Shown piece after piece: positions 39,282-50,437 of a DNA stretch of 64,000 nt. Source of the DNA: Prorocentrum cordatum. Taxonomy: Eukaryota > Sar > Dinophyceae > Prorocentrales > Prorocentraceae. The translations under genes and the position numbers were made by a program. The DNA is taken from assembly GCA_963575745.1 (NCBI GenBank), contig CAUYUJ010005050.1, positions 1 through 64,000 of the forward strand, written 5' to 3'. The stretch's first letter is position 1, and each line of letters starts with the position of its first letter. Below the pieces are notes generated by a model. It ran no database searches and was not told the origin of the DNA. It saw only the letters and a program-made list of their open reading frames with translations.

Positions 39282-40904
39282 GGGCACCTGGAGTCGAGGG
39301 TCTGGATCGGGGACGGCCCGAAGCGGCCCGAGGCTCCCACGGCACGAAAGCGTAGGCGGTCGTGATCCGTTTTGGCCCGCACTCATCCGCACTCATCCTC
39401 CTCCTCCTCCTGGGGGGGCGAAGCGAGAAGGCTCCAGCCAGGCACGGGCGGGTCGTGGCATGGATCTCGCGACGCGCCTCTTCCAGAGCCCCGGCGGCGA
39501 GCCGAGGGGGGGGGAGGGGATGAGAAGGGGGGGGCCTGCGCAGAAGGCTCGGAAGTCCCCCAGCGGCCTTCTGGGAAGTGCTGCGGGGCCTTCCCCGAAG
39601 GCGCAGGAGGCTCCTCAGGAGGCGCGAGGGCCTCTGAGCAGCCCCGCCGCCTTCCGAGGAGGCCGTCTCCTTCTCCCGTCCCCCCCCCCGAGTCGTTGCT
39701 TGACGCCCCCGGAACCCGGCGAGGGCCCCCCGGGGGCCGAACATAGCGAAAGCCTTTCGTCCTGCCTCTTGAACGACGCGAGCATGTCTGGGGCTGCACT
39801 CGGCGCCGCCCGAAATGCCGCAACGCGCACTTAGAGGCATCCCAGCGCGCCTTCGCGCGCCGCCGTCGGCATCCTCGCACGAGCGCTACCTTTTTTTTGT
39901 GTGTGTTGCTTGGCGTGCGGCTCTGCCGCTGAAGCCGTGTGTCGCGCGACCTCCTCTGCCCGAGATGGAACCTGGCACGCCCGAATTGGATCTGGACAAA
40001 CATTTCGATGTTGTTCCCATCGTACCTAAGGACCACATCCCAGAAATAATTTCGAGCAACCGGAAAAGTGTCGAAATAATGCCGAAACAGTGTCGAAACA
40101 GTGTCGGACGAGTGTCTCACAGGGCCCGACACGTGCACACCTCGGTACTTTTTTGGTGCTCGGAATTCTTTCTGGAGATCAAGGCTGAAGAAAGGCTGGG
40201 ACATCCTAAACATGGACGGGCACGGTGCCCAGGAGCAAACCTCCCAGACCGACGGAGGCCGCTGTGGTGCAGGCGGCCGCCTTCTGTCCCGCACGGACAG
40301 CGCCACGCGGCGGCGGCGACGGCGAGACTCCTGCCCGGACGTGGACAAGGATCGCTGTCGGGCTGCGTCGCCGCTCGTGCCGTTCTCAGGTCGGCCGCTC
40401 TGGAAAAGGAGGGGAAAGCGACGCGGAAGGGGGTTGGCGCGTGCCCCCATCACGGGCCCCCGCTCCAGACGACCTGGAGCGCGCGGCAGCGCGCAGGGCC
40501 CTGGGAAAGACAAGCGCACGAGTCATGCCGAGGATGCGGGCCCTGGGGCGGAGGCACCCGTCCACAGGGCTCGACCTCCACGGTGCGTGCCGCTTTCGTT
40601 CTGCTTTCGTTTCTGTTACCCTCGTGCTGTCTTTGTTCCGCCTCTGCTGCAACACGGTCTCAAACCGAACACGGTCCACGAGACCACTAAACCATCGGGG
40701 ATACGTAGTGCTCGGGGTCGAGGCACTCGGGTTGGTCCGACGGGGCCAACCCGAATGCCTCCAGCTCCCGTCTGAAACTTGACGCGACCTCCCGCTGCGA
40801 ACATCTCACGCAAACCGGGCCGTCAAAACCCGGGGCGCGCTCGTGGAAAAAAACGCCGGCAAACCCAAGCTCCGGCCCTCTCGAGCCTCACGTCGCCCAG
40901 AAAG
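39282..40904. other. GC-rich sequence, no recognisable gene
   Basis: Long overlapping frames on both strands without motif. Nothing supported. Confidence 0.45.
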
Positions 40905-41083
40905 CCTTCGGTCGGGCACGTCGTCCCCTACAGGCGGTTTGTGTTGGAGAAAACATTTTTTTAAAACAAAAAAATCAACACATCTCAAAATGATGAAGAG
41001 ATAATCGAAGAATCGTCCCCTGACTATATATTAACTCTTGTTTTTGAATACTCCTCTTGTAGAGGGACATACCTGACCGAAGT
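40905..41083. mobile_element. MITE-like element, second short copy
   Basis: The left end 'CTTCGGTCGGGCACGTCGTC' then CCCTACAGG, and the right end CTCTTGTAGAGGGACATACC then TGACCGAAG, form an imperfect terminal inverted repeat. The AT-rich core includes T8/A7 runs and 'TCCCCTGACTATATATT'. Same family as 36078-36224. Confidence 0.55.
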
Positions 41084-41109
41084 CTTTATGGGCCTGCTTT
41101 CCACCACCA

Positions 41110-41215
41110 CCACCATAAGTTGGAGGGGGGAAGGAGGTGGAGGAAGAGGAGGAGGAGGAGGAGGAGGAGGAGGACGAGGAGGAAGAGGAAGAGGAGGAGG
41201 ACCCCTTCCCCCATC
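41110..41215. repeat. (GGA)n array
   Basis: GGA/GAA repeat with GAGGAC interruptions. Confidence 0.93.
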
Positions 41216-42070
41216 AAGTCTTACGGAGGAAGGCGGAGGAGGAGGACAAGACAAGACAAGAACCGTTGCGAGCCATAGTCTGTGCCAGCTGAAGCTGATG
41301 CTTGTGAGGCGCCTGCTTACAAAAGCCCACAAAGTGGGATTCACGAGGGGCCACCGACGAAGCGAGAGCGGCGAGCGGGCCAGGGGACCCCAGGCAGGAC
41401 CGACGGAGGACCGAGGGCAAGCCGAAGGACCGAGGGCCGCGAGGAGGAGAACGAACAAAGGAGCGGGGGCCAGCACGACATCGAAAGGCTCTCGGCTGCG
41501 ATGCAATCGCCTACCAGCGGCTACCGCTGGAAGGACGGCCTTCACTGGCCGACAGCGGGACAGCTATCAGGGGAGACCAAGCTGCCGCCCGCGGCACCAT
41601 CCTTCCTGAAAAGAGGGGGCGGGGCAAAGAAGCAGAGGGCGGGGACAGGGAAGGGGGAAGTGAGCAAGGTCGCAACGCCGCTCACTTGCTACTCAATCTT
41701 AGATGTACATCTGGAGGTAGAAGCAGGGCCCAATAACGAACAGCTGGTCGTCAGCCGTCAGGGTTGGGATGCAAGAACCTGCTGGAGACACTGGGGGTTG
41801 GCTGAAGTGGAACAGTGTGCACATTCACCTGTATGCTGCGGACCTGCATGCTACGCTGATAGAATTCATTCATTGAAATAGAGAAGGGAGGGTCCTCCGT
41901 GTCGCCCTGGTGCAGCAAGATGCTTCGCTGCCCGTTGGAATATCTTAGAATGGGATGTGAGTATTTCTGCTGCAATCTGAATCATGCACGGCCGAAGAGC
42001 CTGCCACTACAAACCATGTCGGCCATCCTTTCAGAGCCGTTGACTTCGATGAGCTTGAGGGGCGGCAAAC
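41216..42070. other. No recognisable gene
   Basis: Sequence downstream (minus strand) of the third-ORF copy; possibly its 3' UTR up to about 41690, where composition changes. No poly(A) seen. Confidence 0.4.
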
Positions 42071-42739
42071 TCAAAACTCTTTGTCGCTGTCGGATCCCAC
42101 CTTCTCCTCCTCCGCCGTCGTGTCGTCCTGCAGTCCGAGCTGCTTCATCAGCCGCTCCGCCTCGCGCTCCAGCGCTCCGCGAGGTGCTCCGCCCGCGCGG
42201 TACTCTCCCCCCTCGTGCTGGATGGCCCTGCACATCGCCTGGTGCAGGGGGAGGATGGTCTCCTGCGAGTCGCCGTCCTTGATCGGGTTGGCCTGCGCAT
42301 TGGGGCTCATCATGAACTGAAGTTTGAACCTGGTCGGTTTGTCTCCTTTCTTGCGATCGTACCAGCACGCCTTCACCCTGAGAAACCGAATCTGTTCTTG
42401 GAGGTGGGTCAGTGCCTCCTCCTTGGGAAGCTTCGTCACGTACTTCCAGTATGTCTTCATCACCTTGAATGCCATGGGGTCCATCCCGTCCTGCGTGATG
42501 AAGTGGTGGAGGAGGCCGAGGAAGACGTGCGGCCACGGCGGGCCGTTCCCGTGGTCCTCCCCCTTTTCCTTGCAGTCCTTGGCGTAGGCCTTGCCCGACT
42601 CCTGCATCTGCTTGATGAGCGGCGCGCTTTCTGGAAGCAGAAAGTACGTGAAGCACGCGCCTGTCAAGTCTGCGAGCTCTCTGGCGCTCGAGAGACTGAG
42701 CTTGGTCAGTATGGCCATCAGCTCCATGAAGCGGCCCAT
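42071..42739 (-). CDS. Second copy of the LINE A third-ORF protein
   Basis: 222 residues from the ATG at 42739, with a plausible earlier continuation in the same frame ('RLARQIEKNSNEHK', to about 42783) that also resembles the other copy. It shares with 3702-4490 the helix-like start ('LTKLSLSSARELADLTGACF'), 'NGPPWPHVF' (65-73), 'KACWYDRKKGDKP' (123-135), 'KLQFMMSP' (139-146) and 'GALEREAERL' (188-197), at near-identical spacing. The C-terminus differs and is acidic ('TAEEEKVGSDSDKEF'). No reverse transcriptase lies next to it. Upstream on the minus strand is a CCT run that ends in CAG just before the homology begins, so it may be an exon of a host gene or a 5'-truncated element. The function is unknown. 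Confidence 0.68.
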   Translation of the reverse strand: MGRFMELMAILTKLSLSSARELADLTGACFTYFLLPESAPLIKQMQESGKAYAKDCKEKGEDHGNGPPWPHVFLGLLHHFITQDGMDPMAFKVMKTYWKYVTKLPKEEALTHLQEQIRFLRVKACWYDRKKGDKPTRFKLQFMMSPNAQANPIKDGDSQETILPLHQAMCRAIQHEGGEYRAGGAPRGALEREAERLMKQLGLQDDTTAEEEKVGSDSDKEF

Positions 42740-42779
42740 TTTGTGCTCGTTGCTGTTTTTCTCGATCTGGCGCGCCAGC

Positions 42780-42845
42780 CTGAGGAGGAGGAGGACGAGG
42801 AAGAGAAGGAGGTGGAGGAAGAAGAGGAGGAGGAGGATGAGGACC
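42780..42845. repeat. (GGA)n microsatellite ((CCT)n on the minus strand)
   Basis: Immediately upstream of the second third-ORF copy; on the minus strand it ends CCTCCTCAG. Confidence 0.93.
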
Positions 42846-44369
42846 CCCTCCCCCTCCTACCTACGGTGGTGGTGGTGGTGGAAGACGAGCCCATCAGGTC
42901 TTGCGCCTCCCAGAGAAAGCCGTGCTCAGGTCGAGCACACTGGCGGCCCGCTCCCGGCCGGGCATCCCCGCCGGAGGGGAAGCGCTGGCGGGCGCGTCGG
43001 AGCGCCGGGCGCGCACGCGGCGCCCGCCCGCCCCACCCTGGCGGCGCGCAACAAGGGGGCGGAGGGAGGGGGGAGGGCTTCTTGGGAGGAGGCTGCTTCT
43101 TAGAAGGGTTTCGGCCTTACACACGTCGTCCATGTCTGATCGTGCTCACTCCTGATCGTGCTCGTTTCTGATTGCTCCTGGCCCCCAGTGGCCAGGAAGA
43201 GGCCCAGGATGGAGCAAGCAGAAATGGAATGATCTTGGCCCCCCAAAAAGCCAAAGGACTTTCGAAGAAGCAGAAATGAACAATGTGCACATCTATAGAC
43301 GAGGCCCGCGCCTTCTGAAAAGCAGGGGTGCTCCTAAGGAGCCCTCCCCCTTCCCCCCACCCCCCCTCGGCGCGTGGCCGACCACCCCGGGTGGCCAGTC
43401 TGCACGTCGGTCGTCGGGAGCGGCCAAGAGGGGGGTGTCCAGGAGGAGGGGGTGCAAGTCATGACCGGCGGCATGTGCGCGGCCCAGCGGGGGGGCCAGG
43501 GGCGTAACGAGATAAGAGGAGGCGCCATGAAATCTGGGGAGATATCATGGCCCACGCCACGATATCCACCCCCCCCTAGTCATCACCCCCCTCTTTTCCG
43601 CCCCCGAGGTCGGCAGAGGTGGGCAGAAACCTGGAAGTAGGAGGGCGCTGAAGCAGACTGGGCTTCCGCCCGCCCCCCGAAGAGGGAGGATGGCCGAAGA
43701 ACACCTGAAGTGGGGTGCCGGATGACCCTCAGAGCGCCTCGACCCTTCCCAAACGCACCCCAAGGGAGCCCAAAGAGGAGCAACAACAAGCGGGCGAGAC
43801 TCCACAAGAGGGCCCACCGTGGCCCAAAATGACCTCCAGGCTGACCACGAGGCTCCGGGATCGCCCCAGGGGGATTCCAAGGTGGCCTAGAGACGCCCCA
43901 AGAAGGCTCAATGACCCAAGATCTCTCTCACCCCCCGCCCAACTGCATGAGCATAATCTGTCGGGGGTTCGCGCGCGTTTCTTGGATTGGTGCTGACCTC
44001 CCTTCCAAGCGCACGCGGTGCAAGGGGATCCAGGCAGATCCGAGAAATCCGCGCAGACCTCCGAAAGAGCATGGTCGGGCAGATACACATATTCATATGC
44101 GTAGCAATGTTACGATGTTCATACATTGTATTCAGATACCAATTATGGAAATCAATACCAGTGCAATGTGAATCGTAGCATCAGGATTATTGACTTGATT
44201 GATTGTTGCTCTTGGTGTTGATATCATACTCATCTTTTTCTTATGACTGATCGACGTACTTGAGGTATTCGTGATCGTCCCGTTCACCTCCGTATGAGCA
44301 CGGACTCAGCGCAACCCAAGTCAGGCCGACGTTTTTTAGGGTAAGGGCCTAAGCGAGGAAGACAGTCCT
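42846..44369. other. No recognisable gene
   Basis: GC-rich to about 43900, then less GC-rich. Nothing supported. Confidence 0.45.
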
Positions 44370-45165
44370 TGTCACTGCTTTGCATTGCCTTGAATTCCTT
44401 GGCATTGCTCGGCACTGCCGGTCATTGCGTGGCGTTGCTGGACATTGCTTGACCATGCTTGGCATTGTTTGGCATCGCTTCGCGTTGCTCTGCCTTGCTG
44501 ATTATGGCTTGACAGTGCTTGACACTGCTTGGCAGTGTTCGTCTTACTCACGTGCGTAACTCGAATCAGGGGAACCCACCAAAGGAAGACATCGCTTGCC
44601 ATTGCTTGGGGTTGCTTGGAATTGCTTGGCAGCGATTGGGATTGCTTGGCATTGCTTTGCTTGGCATTACATTGCATTGCCTTGCATTGCGTGGCTTTGC
44701 TTGGCGTTGCCCGACATTGCTTGGCATTGCTTGGCGTTGCTTAATACTGCTTGCAACTGGTTGACATAGCTTGGGTTGCTTGGCATTGCTTGGCATCGGT
44801 TGGAATTGCTCTGCATTGCTGATTACGGCTTGACATTGCTTGGCATTGTTTGGCAGCGCGCGTCTTATTAACCTTCGTATGAATATGCACTCAGCGCAAC
44901 CTGGACTAGGGGGAACCAACCAAAATAATACATTGCTTGCTATTGCTGGGGATTGCTTGGAAGAACTTGGCAACGATTGAGATTGCTTAGAACTGCTTTT
45001 CTTGGCATTACGTTGCATTGCCTTGCATTCCGTGACTTTGCTTGGCGTTGCCTGACTTTGCTTGGCGTTGCTTGGTATTGTTTGGCACTGTGTGGCATAG
45101 CTTGCTATTGCTTGGCAGTGCTTGGAATTGCTTGGCATTGCTTGGCATTGCTGCTTGACTTTGAT
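44370..45165. repeat. Degenerate decamer array (GCTTGGCATT)n
   Basis: Two blocks (about 44370-44560 and 44590-45165, the latter interrupted near 44865-44930) of a 10-bp unit, 'GCTTGGCATT' with frequent changes. The two interruptions, each including 'GGGGAACC(A)ACC', resemble each other, so a larger ~350-bp unit may itself be duplicated. Confidence 0.82.
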
Positions 45166-45386
45166 TGGCACCCTCGAGAACTCCTTTCAAAAACTAAGGG
45201 AACAAGACGAAGGAACTCCGAAACCCGAAGAACCCTGTCAAGGCTGGCCGTCAAAACACAACAAAGAACAGAAACGAAGAACCCCGAAGAATCCGGGGCA
45301 AGGCCGGCCAGTATGACTCTTCCTCTGAGAAGGACAGATGAGAGAGGGGAGGGGGGAGAACGAAAAACAAGATATATATATATATG

Positions 45387-45387
45387 T

Positions 45388-45439
<52 letters not shown>

Positions 45440-45470
45440 AAACAAAAAAAAAAAAAAAAAAAAAAACTTA
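45387..45470. repeat. (GA)n followed by A22
   Basis: GAGA run at 45387-45440, then an A run at about 45445-45466. Confidence 0.94.
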
Positions 45471-46112
45471 CGAAAAAGAGGACAGCAACAAAGGAGCTCC
45501 CAGGGGCCAAAGATCTCCCGCGCTCCCCATCCCGCCCTCGCCGGCGCCCCACCGCCCCACCGCCCCACCGCCCCACCGCCCCACCGCCGCCCCCCGCTCG
45601 GGGCCCCCCCCCGCGCGGGGCGGCACCCCGGGCGCCCCCGGAGCGCTCCTGGCGAGCCGCGGGGGCCGGCAGGCCTCAGGCCTCGCCCCTGGCCCCCGCC
45701 CGGGCGGCCATTCCCCGCGGCTTCTGCGGCTTCGTGCGCGGCGTCTTCGCCAGAGAGGGTCCAGGATGCTCCCCATCGAGTGCCCTCGCCGCAGGGAGAA
45801 AGATGCACACGCCCGAGCGAGGCCAGGCGCCCCTCGCCCCTCGCCCTCGCCCCACTGCCGCCCCCTTGCGTCCCGCCCCCCTGCGGCGCGGCCGCCGTGG
45901 TGGCGACGGGCTCCGTGGGCACCAGCGGCTGGGCCCAGTGCGAGACGGTGGAGGACTCCACGGGCCCCTCGTTCCTCACGATGTGGTTCACCTGTCCGCG
46001 TGCGCCGCGGGACCCTCGGCCTGGCCCCAGGGCCCTCGGCACGGGCAGGGATGCGTGGAGCAGAGGGGGGGAGGGGGGGGGTCGGGCTGGGAAGGGGGAG
46101 AGAGTAGAAGTA
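45471..46112. other. GC-rich sequence, no gene
   Basis: Includes a short (ACCGCCCC)n patch at about 45548-45590. No motif. Confidence 0.5.
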
Positions 46113-46118
46113 GAAGTC

Positions 46119-46149
<31 letters not shown>

Positions 46150-46170
46150 AAGAAGGAGAAGGAGGAGGAG
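46113..46170. repeat. (AAG)n / (AGG)n repeat
   Basis: AAG run passing into GGAGGAGG. Confidence 0.93.
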
Positions 46171-46291
46171 GGGAAGATGAAAAAGAAACACAATAAATTA
46201 TCCCGACAAAGCAACCTAACAGCGATGTGTAGAAGCATATCTGAAAGCATTCCCCTTAAGATTTAGGTGAGAATCCAGTTGTAGAATTCTG

Positions 46292-47325
46292 CTGTTCTCG
46301 CAGTCGCAGCCTCAGCCTGCCTCGGCTTGCTTCGGCCTCAGCCTCAGCCTGCCTCGGCCTCGGCCTCAGCCTCAGCCTCAGCCTGCCTCAGCCTGCCTCG
46401 GCCTCAGCCTCAGCCTGCCTCAGCCTCAGCCTGCATCAGCCTCAGCCTCAGCCTGCCTCAGCCGCAGCTTGCCTCAGCCTCAGCCACAGCCTCAGCCTCA
46501 GCCTCAGCCTGCCTCAGCTTCAGCCTCAGCCTCAGCCTGCTCGGCTTGCCTCGGCTCCCTCAGCCTGCCTTCGCCTCAGCCTCAGCCTGCCTCAGCCTCA
46601 GCCTGCCTCGCCTCAGCCTGCATCAGCCTCAGCCTCAGCCTGCCTCAGCCGCAGCTTGCCTCAGTTTCAGTCACAGCCTCAGCTTCAGCCTGCCTCAGCT
46701 TCAGCCTCAGCCTCAGCCTGCCTCGGCCACAGCCTCAGCCTCAGCCTCAGCCTGCCTCGGCCTCAGCCTAAGCCTCAGCCTCAGCGTCAGCCTCTCAGAC
46801 TCAGCCTGCATCAGCCTCAGCCTCAGCCTGCCGCGGCCTCAGCCTCAGCCTCAGCCGCAACTTGCCTGAGCCTCAGCCACAGCCTCAGCCTCAGCCTCAG
46901 CCTGCCTCAGCTTCAGCCTCGGCCTCAGCCTGCCTAGGCTTGCCTCGGCCTCAGCCTCAGCCTGCCTCGGCCTCAGCCTCGGCCTCAGCCTCAGCCTCAG
47001 CCTCAGCCTGCCTCAGCCTCAGCCTGCATCAGCCTCAGCCTCAGCTTGCCTCAGCCGCAGCTTGCCTCAGCAGCAGCCTCAGCCACAGCCTCAGCCTCAG
47101 CCTCAGCCTGCCTCAGCTTCAGCCTCAGCCTCAGCCTGCCTCAGCTTGCGTCAGCTCAGCCTCAGCCTGCCTCGGCCTGAACCTCAGCCTCAGCCTGCCT
47201 CAGCCTCAACGCCAGCCTCTCAGCCTCATCCTGCATCAGCCTCAGCCTCAGCCTCAGCCTGCCTCAGGCTCAGTCTCAGCTTGCCTCAGCCTCAGCCTGC
47301 CTCAGCCTCAGCCTCACAGTTGGCT
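46292..47325. repeat. (CAGCCT)n hexanucleotide array, 1 kb
   Basis: CAGCCT with a recurring CAGCCTGCCT step and CGGCCT variants. It reads as Pro-Gln, Ser-Ala or Ser-Leu dipeptides in the plus frames; I do not consider these proteins. Confidence 0.97.
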
Positions 47326-47329
47326 CCGG

Positions 47330-47830
47330 GCAATCAAAATGTAGCCTGGGAGTAATGTTCTGGGAACACGAAGAGCACGAAGTGGCCTACAGTTGGCTCC
47401 GGGCATTCAAATGTAGCCCGGGAACAATGTTCTGGGAACACGAAGACCACGAAGTGGCCTACACTTGCCTCCGGGCATTCAAAATGTGGCCCGGGAATGG
47501 TGTTCTGGGAACACGAAGAACACGAAGTGGCCTACAGTTGGCTCCGGGCATTCAAAATGTGGCCCGGGAATGGTGTTCTGGGAACACGAAGAACACGAAG
47601 TGGCCTACAGTTGGCTCCGGGTTTTCAAAATCATGCCCAGGAATGGAGTCCTGGGAACTCGAAGACCACGAAGTGCGTTACCGTGCGCTTAAAACAAATT
47701 CCCCGGCATCCCCCTGGCATCCTCCCCCGGATCGCGCCCAGACCCCCCTAGGGCGTCATGATGCTCTTTGACCCTACTAGAAACATTTCAGTCTTCGCTG
47801 TTAGGTAAAAAATGTGTATTAGAATGGCCT
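47330..47830. repeat. ~73-bp satellite array A plus unique flank
   Basis: Four to five units of 'GAAGTGGCCTACAGTTGGCT' then CCGGGCATTCAAAATGTGGC then CCGGGAATGGTGTTCTGGGA (in pieces), followed by unique sequence containing 'ACTAGAAACATTTCAG' and 'TGTTAGGTAAAAAAT'. Confidence 0.85.
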
Positions 47831-48219
47831 TTTTTCGGCGCCGCCTCGGAACTCAATTTTCCGGCGCCGGCCGGAACCGGCTCCGGACCCGGCCCGATCG
47901 CCGGCCCAGGCGCCGGGGGTGCAGCCCGGGCGCCGGCGGAAATGATGCCAGCGCTGCAGCGGGAGCACGATTCGGAACGAGCGGGGCTCGAAAATGATGC
48001 CGGCGCCTCAGCGAGAGCAGCATTTTGGAAAAAACGCAAGCGAAAAAACAACTCCGGGGGAACCTGTGTGTAAACTACTGCTACTACAAATATTAAATTC
48101 AGGCGGAAACGTCCAGTGCACGATGACGCCTGGGTCCGCCGTCTTGCCCTGCACGATGACGACACAGAACAAACCGGGAATCGGGCGGCGAGAAATCTGA
48201 CGGAGACATCCAGTAAGCA
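47831..48219. other. No recognisable gene
   Basis: Sequence between the two related satellite arrays; 'GGCGCCGG'-rich. Nothing supported. Confidence 0.45.
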
Positions 48220-48770
48220 AAATGTGGCCCGGGAGTAAAGTTTTGGGAGCTCGAAAAAAACGAAGTGGCCTACAGTTGGCTCCGGACATCCAAAATGTGG
48301 CCCGGGAGTGGAGTTCTGGGAACTCGAAGACCACGAAGTGGCCTACAGTTGGTTCCGGGCACCCAAAATGTAGCCCGGGAATGGAGTTCTGGAAACTCGA
48401 AGACCACGAAGTGGCCTACAGTTGGCTCCGGGCATCCAAAATGTGGCCCGGGAATGAAGTTCTGGGAACTCGAAGACCACGAAGTGGCCTACAGTTGGCT
48501 CCGGGCATCCAAAATGTACGCCGGGAATGGAGTTCTGGGAACTCGAAGACCACGAAGTGGCCTAGAGTTAGCTCCGGGCATCCAAAATGTACGCCGGGGC
48601 AGCGCCAAGAGCGATTTTGCGAGGATGTCCCAAGCGATTTGGGCTTCGGCGGCAGCGGCCCGGGTCCCGCCCCGACCCCCCTGTGGAGTCATCTGCTGCT
48701 CTCTTTTGAAACCACTAGAAACCTGTCAGCAAAAGCTGCTAGGTAACAAAAAGACTACGTATGCGCACGC
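48220..48770. repeat. ~73-bp satellite array B plus unique flank
   Basis: Five to six units of the same repeat, again followed by a related unique flank with 'ACTAGAAACCTGTCAG' and 'TGCTAGGTAACAAA'. Confidence 0.85.
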
Positions 48771-48989
48771 ACGTCTGACAGGACAGGGAAGGTTCCGGCA
48801 GATCGCTTTACTCATCGCCGTTGTCCTTCTCCCCTCCCCTCCTAGTCGTTTATCACGTCCCCTTCTCCTGGTCCTCCCTCACGTCATTGTATTATCGTCC
48901 TTTGTTCTCCTCCCCCCAGTCGCGCCCCCCTCCCTGCGGAAAACGAGGATGAGAAAATGAAGAGGAGGAGGAGGAGGGGAAGAGGGGGA

Positions 48990-49580
48990 GGAAGGGCGAT
49001 GATGAATGGTGGGAGCAATGGGAAATGAGAAGGAGGAGAGCGATGGCAAGGGGGAGGAGGCGATGGCAACCCGCTGATACTGGGAGAAATACGCCGGCGA
49101 GGTCCGAAGAAATAATCATATCGAGTCGCTCGCGCCCCCCTGAGCTCCTCAAACTCGGGATCCACATTGGGATCCGATGCTTGGGTGATCCGAGGCAGTG
49201 TTCCTGATCCGTCAGCTATAGCAGACGAGACTACCCTCGTCGCATGGAGCTCCCATTCACGAAGCACCATCGCGTCGGGAATCGGAACCAACTTCACACC
49301 CGTAAATTTCCCCGCTCGCCCCCAAAAATCTGAATGATAAGCCGTGGGCCCGCGATTGTCTCGGTCGCCCACCCCGCCGCCGCCGCCGCCAGGGCCCCCC
49401 CCGCCGCCGCCCCCGCCCCCGGCTGAGCCGCCAGGGGAAGGCCCCAGGCCTGGCGGCTCTTCTGGGGCATCGAGCGCTTTGGGCGAGAAATCTGCGGCCG
49501 GGCGGCCCGCGAAATTCGGGAAACGTCGGCGCATCGAGGAAACGCTGTTCCACGCGTCCTTGACCGCCCCAACCAATGTG
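48990..49580 (-). pseudogene. Possible LTR-retrotransposon gag fragment
   Basis: A minus-strand frame with a Gly-rich stretch, then 'FWGRAGKFTGVKLVPIPDAM', 'LREWELHATRVVSSA' and 'DPNVDPEFEELRG' (about 49330-49130). The pattern of an 'I/V-P' motif, a Trp and a downstream acidic segment resembles the N-terminal part of dinoflagellate Ty1/copia-like gag proteins. No protease, integrase or RT in the same frame was found. Weak assignment. Confidence 0.33.
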
Positions 49581-49671
49581 TTTCAACTCAATGGATTCCG
49601 ATTCGTCTTCTCTCTCCTCGGCGCGCTCGGCCGTCTCGTATTCCTCTGGCTCCTCTGCGCGTGTGTTACGT

Positions 49672-49735
49672 GTATATGTGCATATATATACACATGTATA
49701 TGTGTATATATGTATATACATATATACATATAGAT
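49672..49735. repeat. AT-rich TATATG/CATATA repeat
   Basis: Alternating TA/TG dinucleotides; could extrude as a cruciform. Confidence 0.9.
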
Positions 49736-50437
49736 GCGTTCTTAACGAGGCGAGCCATGCGCGCCTGCTCTTCCCACTACTGAGATCGCCAACGCTCCTC
49801 CTCCTGGCGCCCCCGAGCAGCTTCCGCCCTGGCTTGCGGCTCGTCCTGAGCGCACTGCCCGCGTCGCCCAGTCATGGAGTCGAAGTCGACGTGGCTGCCG
49901 CGACGTGGCCCGGCACATAGAGCACAAGTGATATTCTCTGCATTGAGTGAAAAGCCAAATTCGCACGCCCCCCAACTCGGCCGCGGCCCCCTCTCCGAGG
50001 TCTGATACGTTGAGCCCCCGGCGTCAAAGGCTGAGCCCGCGACGCCAGTCCGCTCGACCTACCGCGCCTAGAAAGGAAAGCAGGTGGGCTCGCAACAGCG
50101 CCGCCCTGCACCGCGGATTGAACCCGCGGCGCGGGCGGCGCCGCCCCGCCATTTTGCCTGGTCGCGCCGTTGACTTCCCGGAGAAGAATCAAATTACTAC
50201 GTGCTTTCATTTTCATTGCTTGATAAATAGCGGTGCGCCACCAAAGATCTCCGCGCTGCACAACTGTTTTTGCCCCTGCGTGCGCGCGGCGAACCAGAGC
50301 AGCCATTTGCGACGCCCTCGTTTGCATCGCGCCTTCCGCCGACCAACGACAATAATTTGCCCTTATCTCCACTGGTTGCAGAAATTGGTCCCTATGTAAT
50401 TCTTCTACTTCCATATCCCCCGACACTCTCTTTCCCG
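49736..50437. other. No recognisable gene
   Basis: GC-rich to 50160, then mixed. A hairpin around 50112-50130 superficially resembles a tRNA T-arm but does not pair as one. Confidence 0.45.

Noticed and set aside
43715-43860. Second spliced-leader relic ('CCCAAAATGACC')
   Set aside because: Only a short partial resemblance to the leader; the flanking bases do not match.
46327-47344. Gln/Pro/Ser repeat proteins
   Set aside because: Hexanucleotide CAGCCT array read in different frames.
49995-50130. Possible tRNA gene on the minus strand (T-arm-like GGTTCAATC and a D-arm-like GGTCGAGCGGACTGG)
   Set aside because: The T-stem does not pair in register, no acceptor stem was found, and the two boxes are too far apart.
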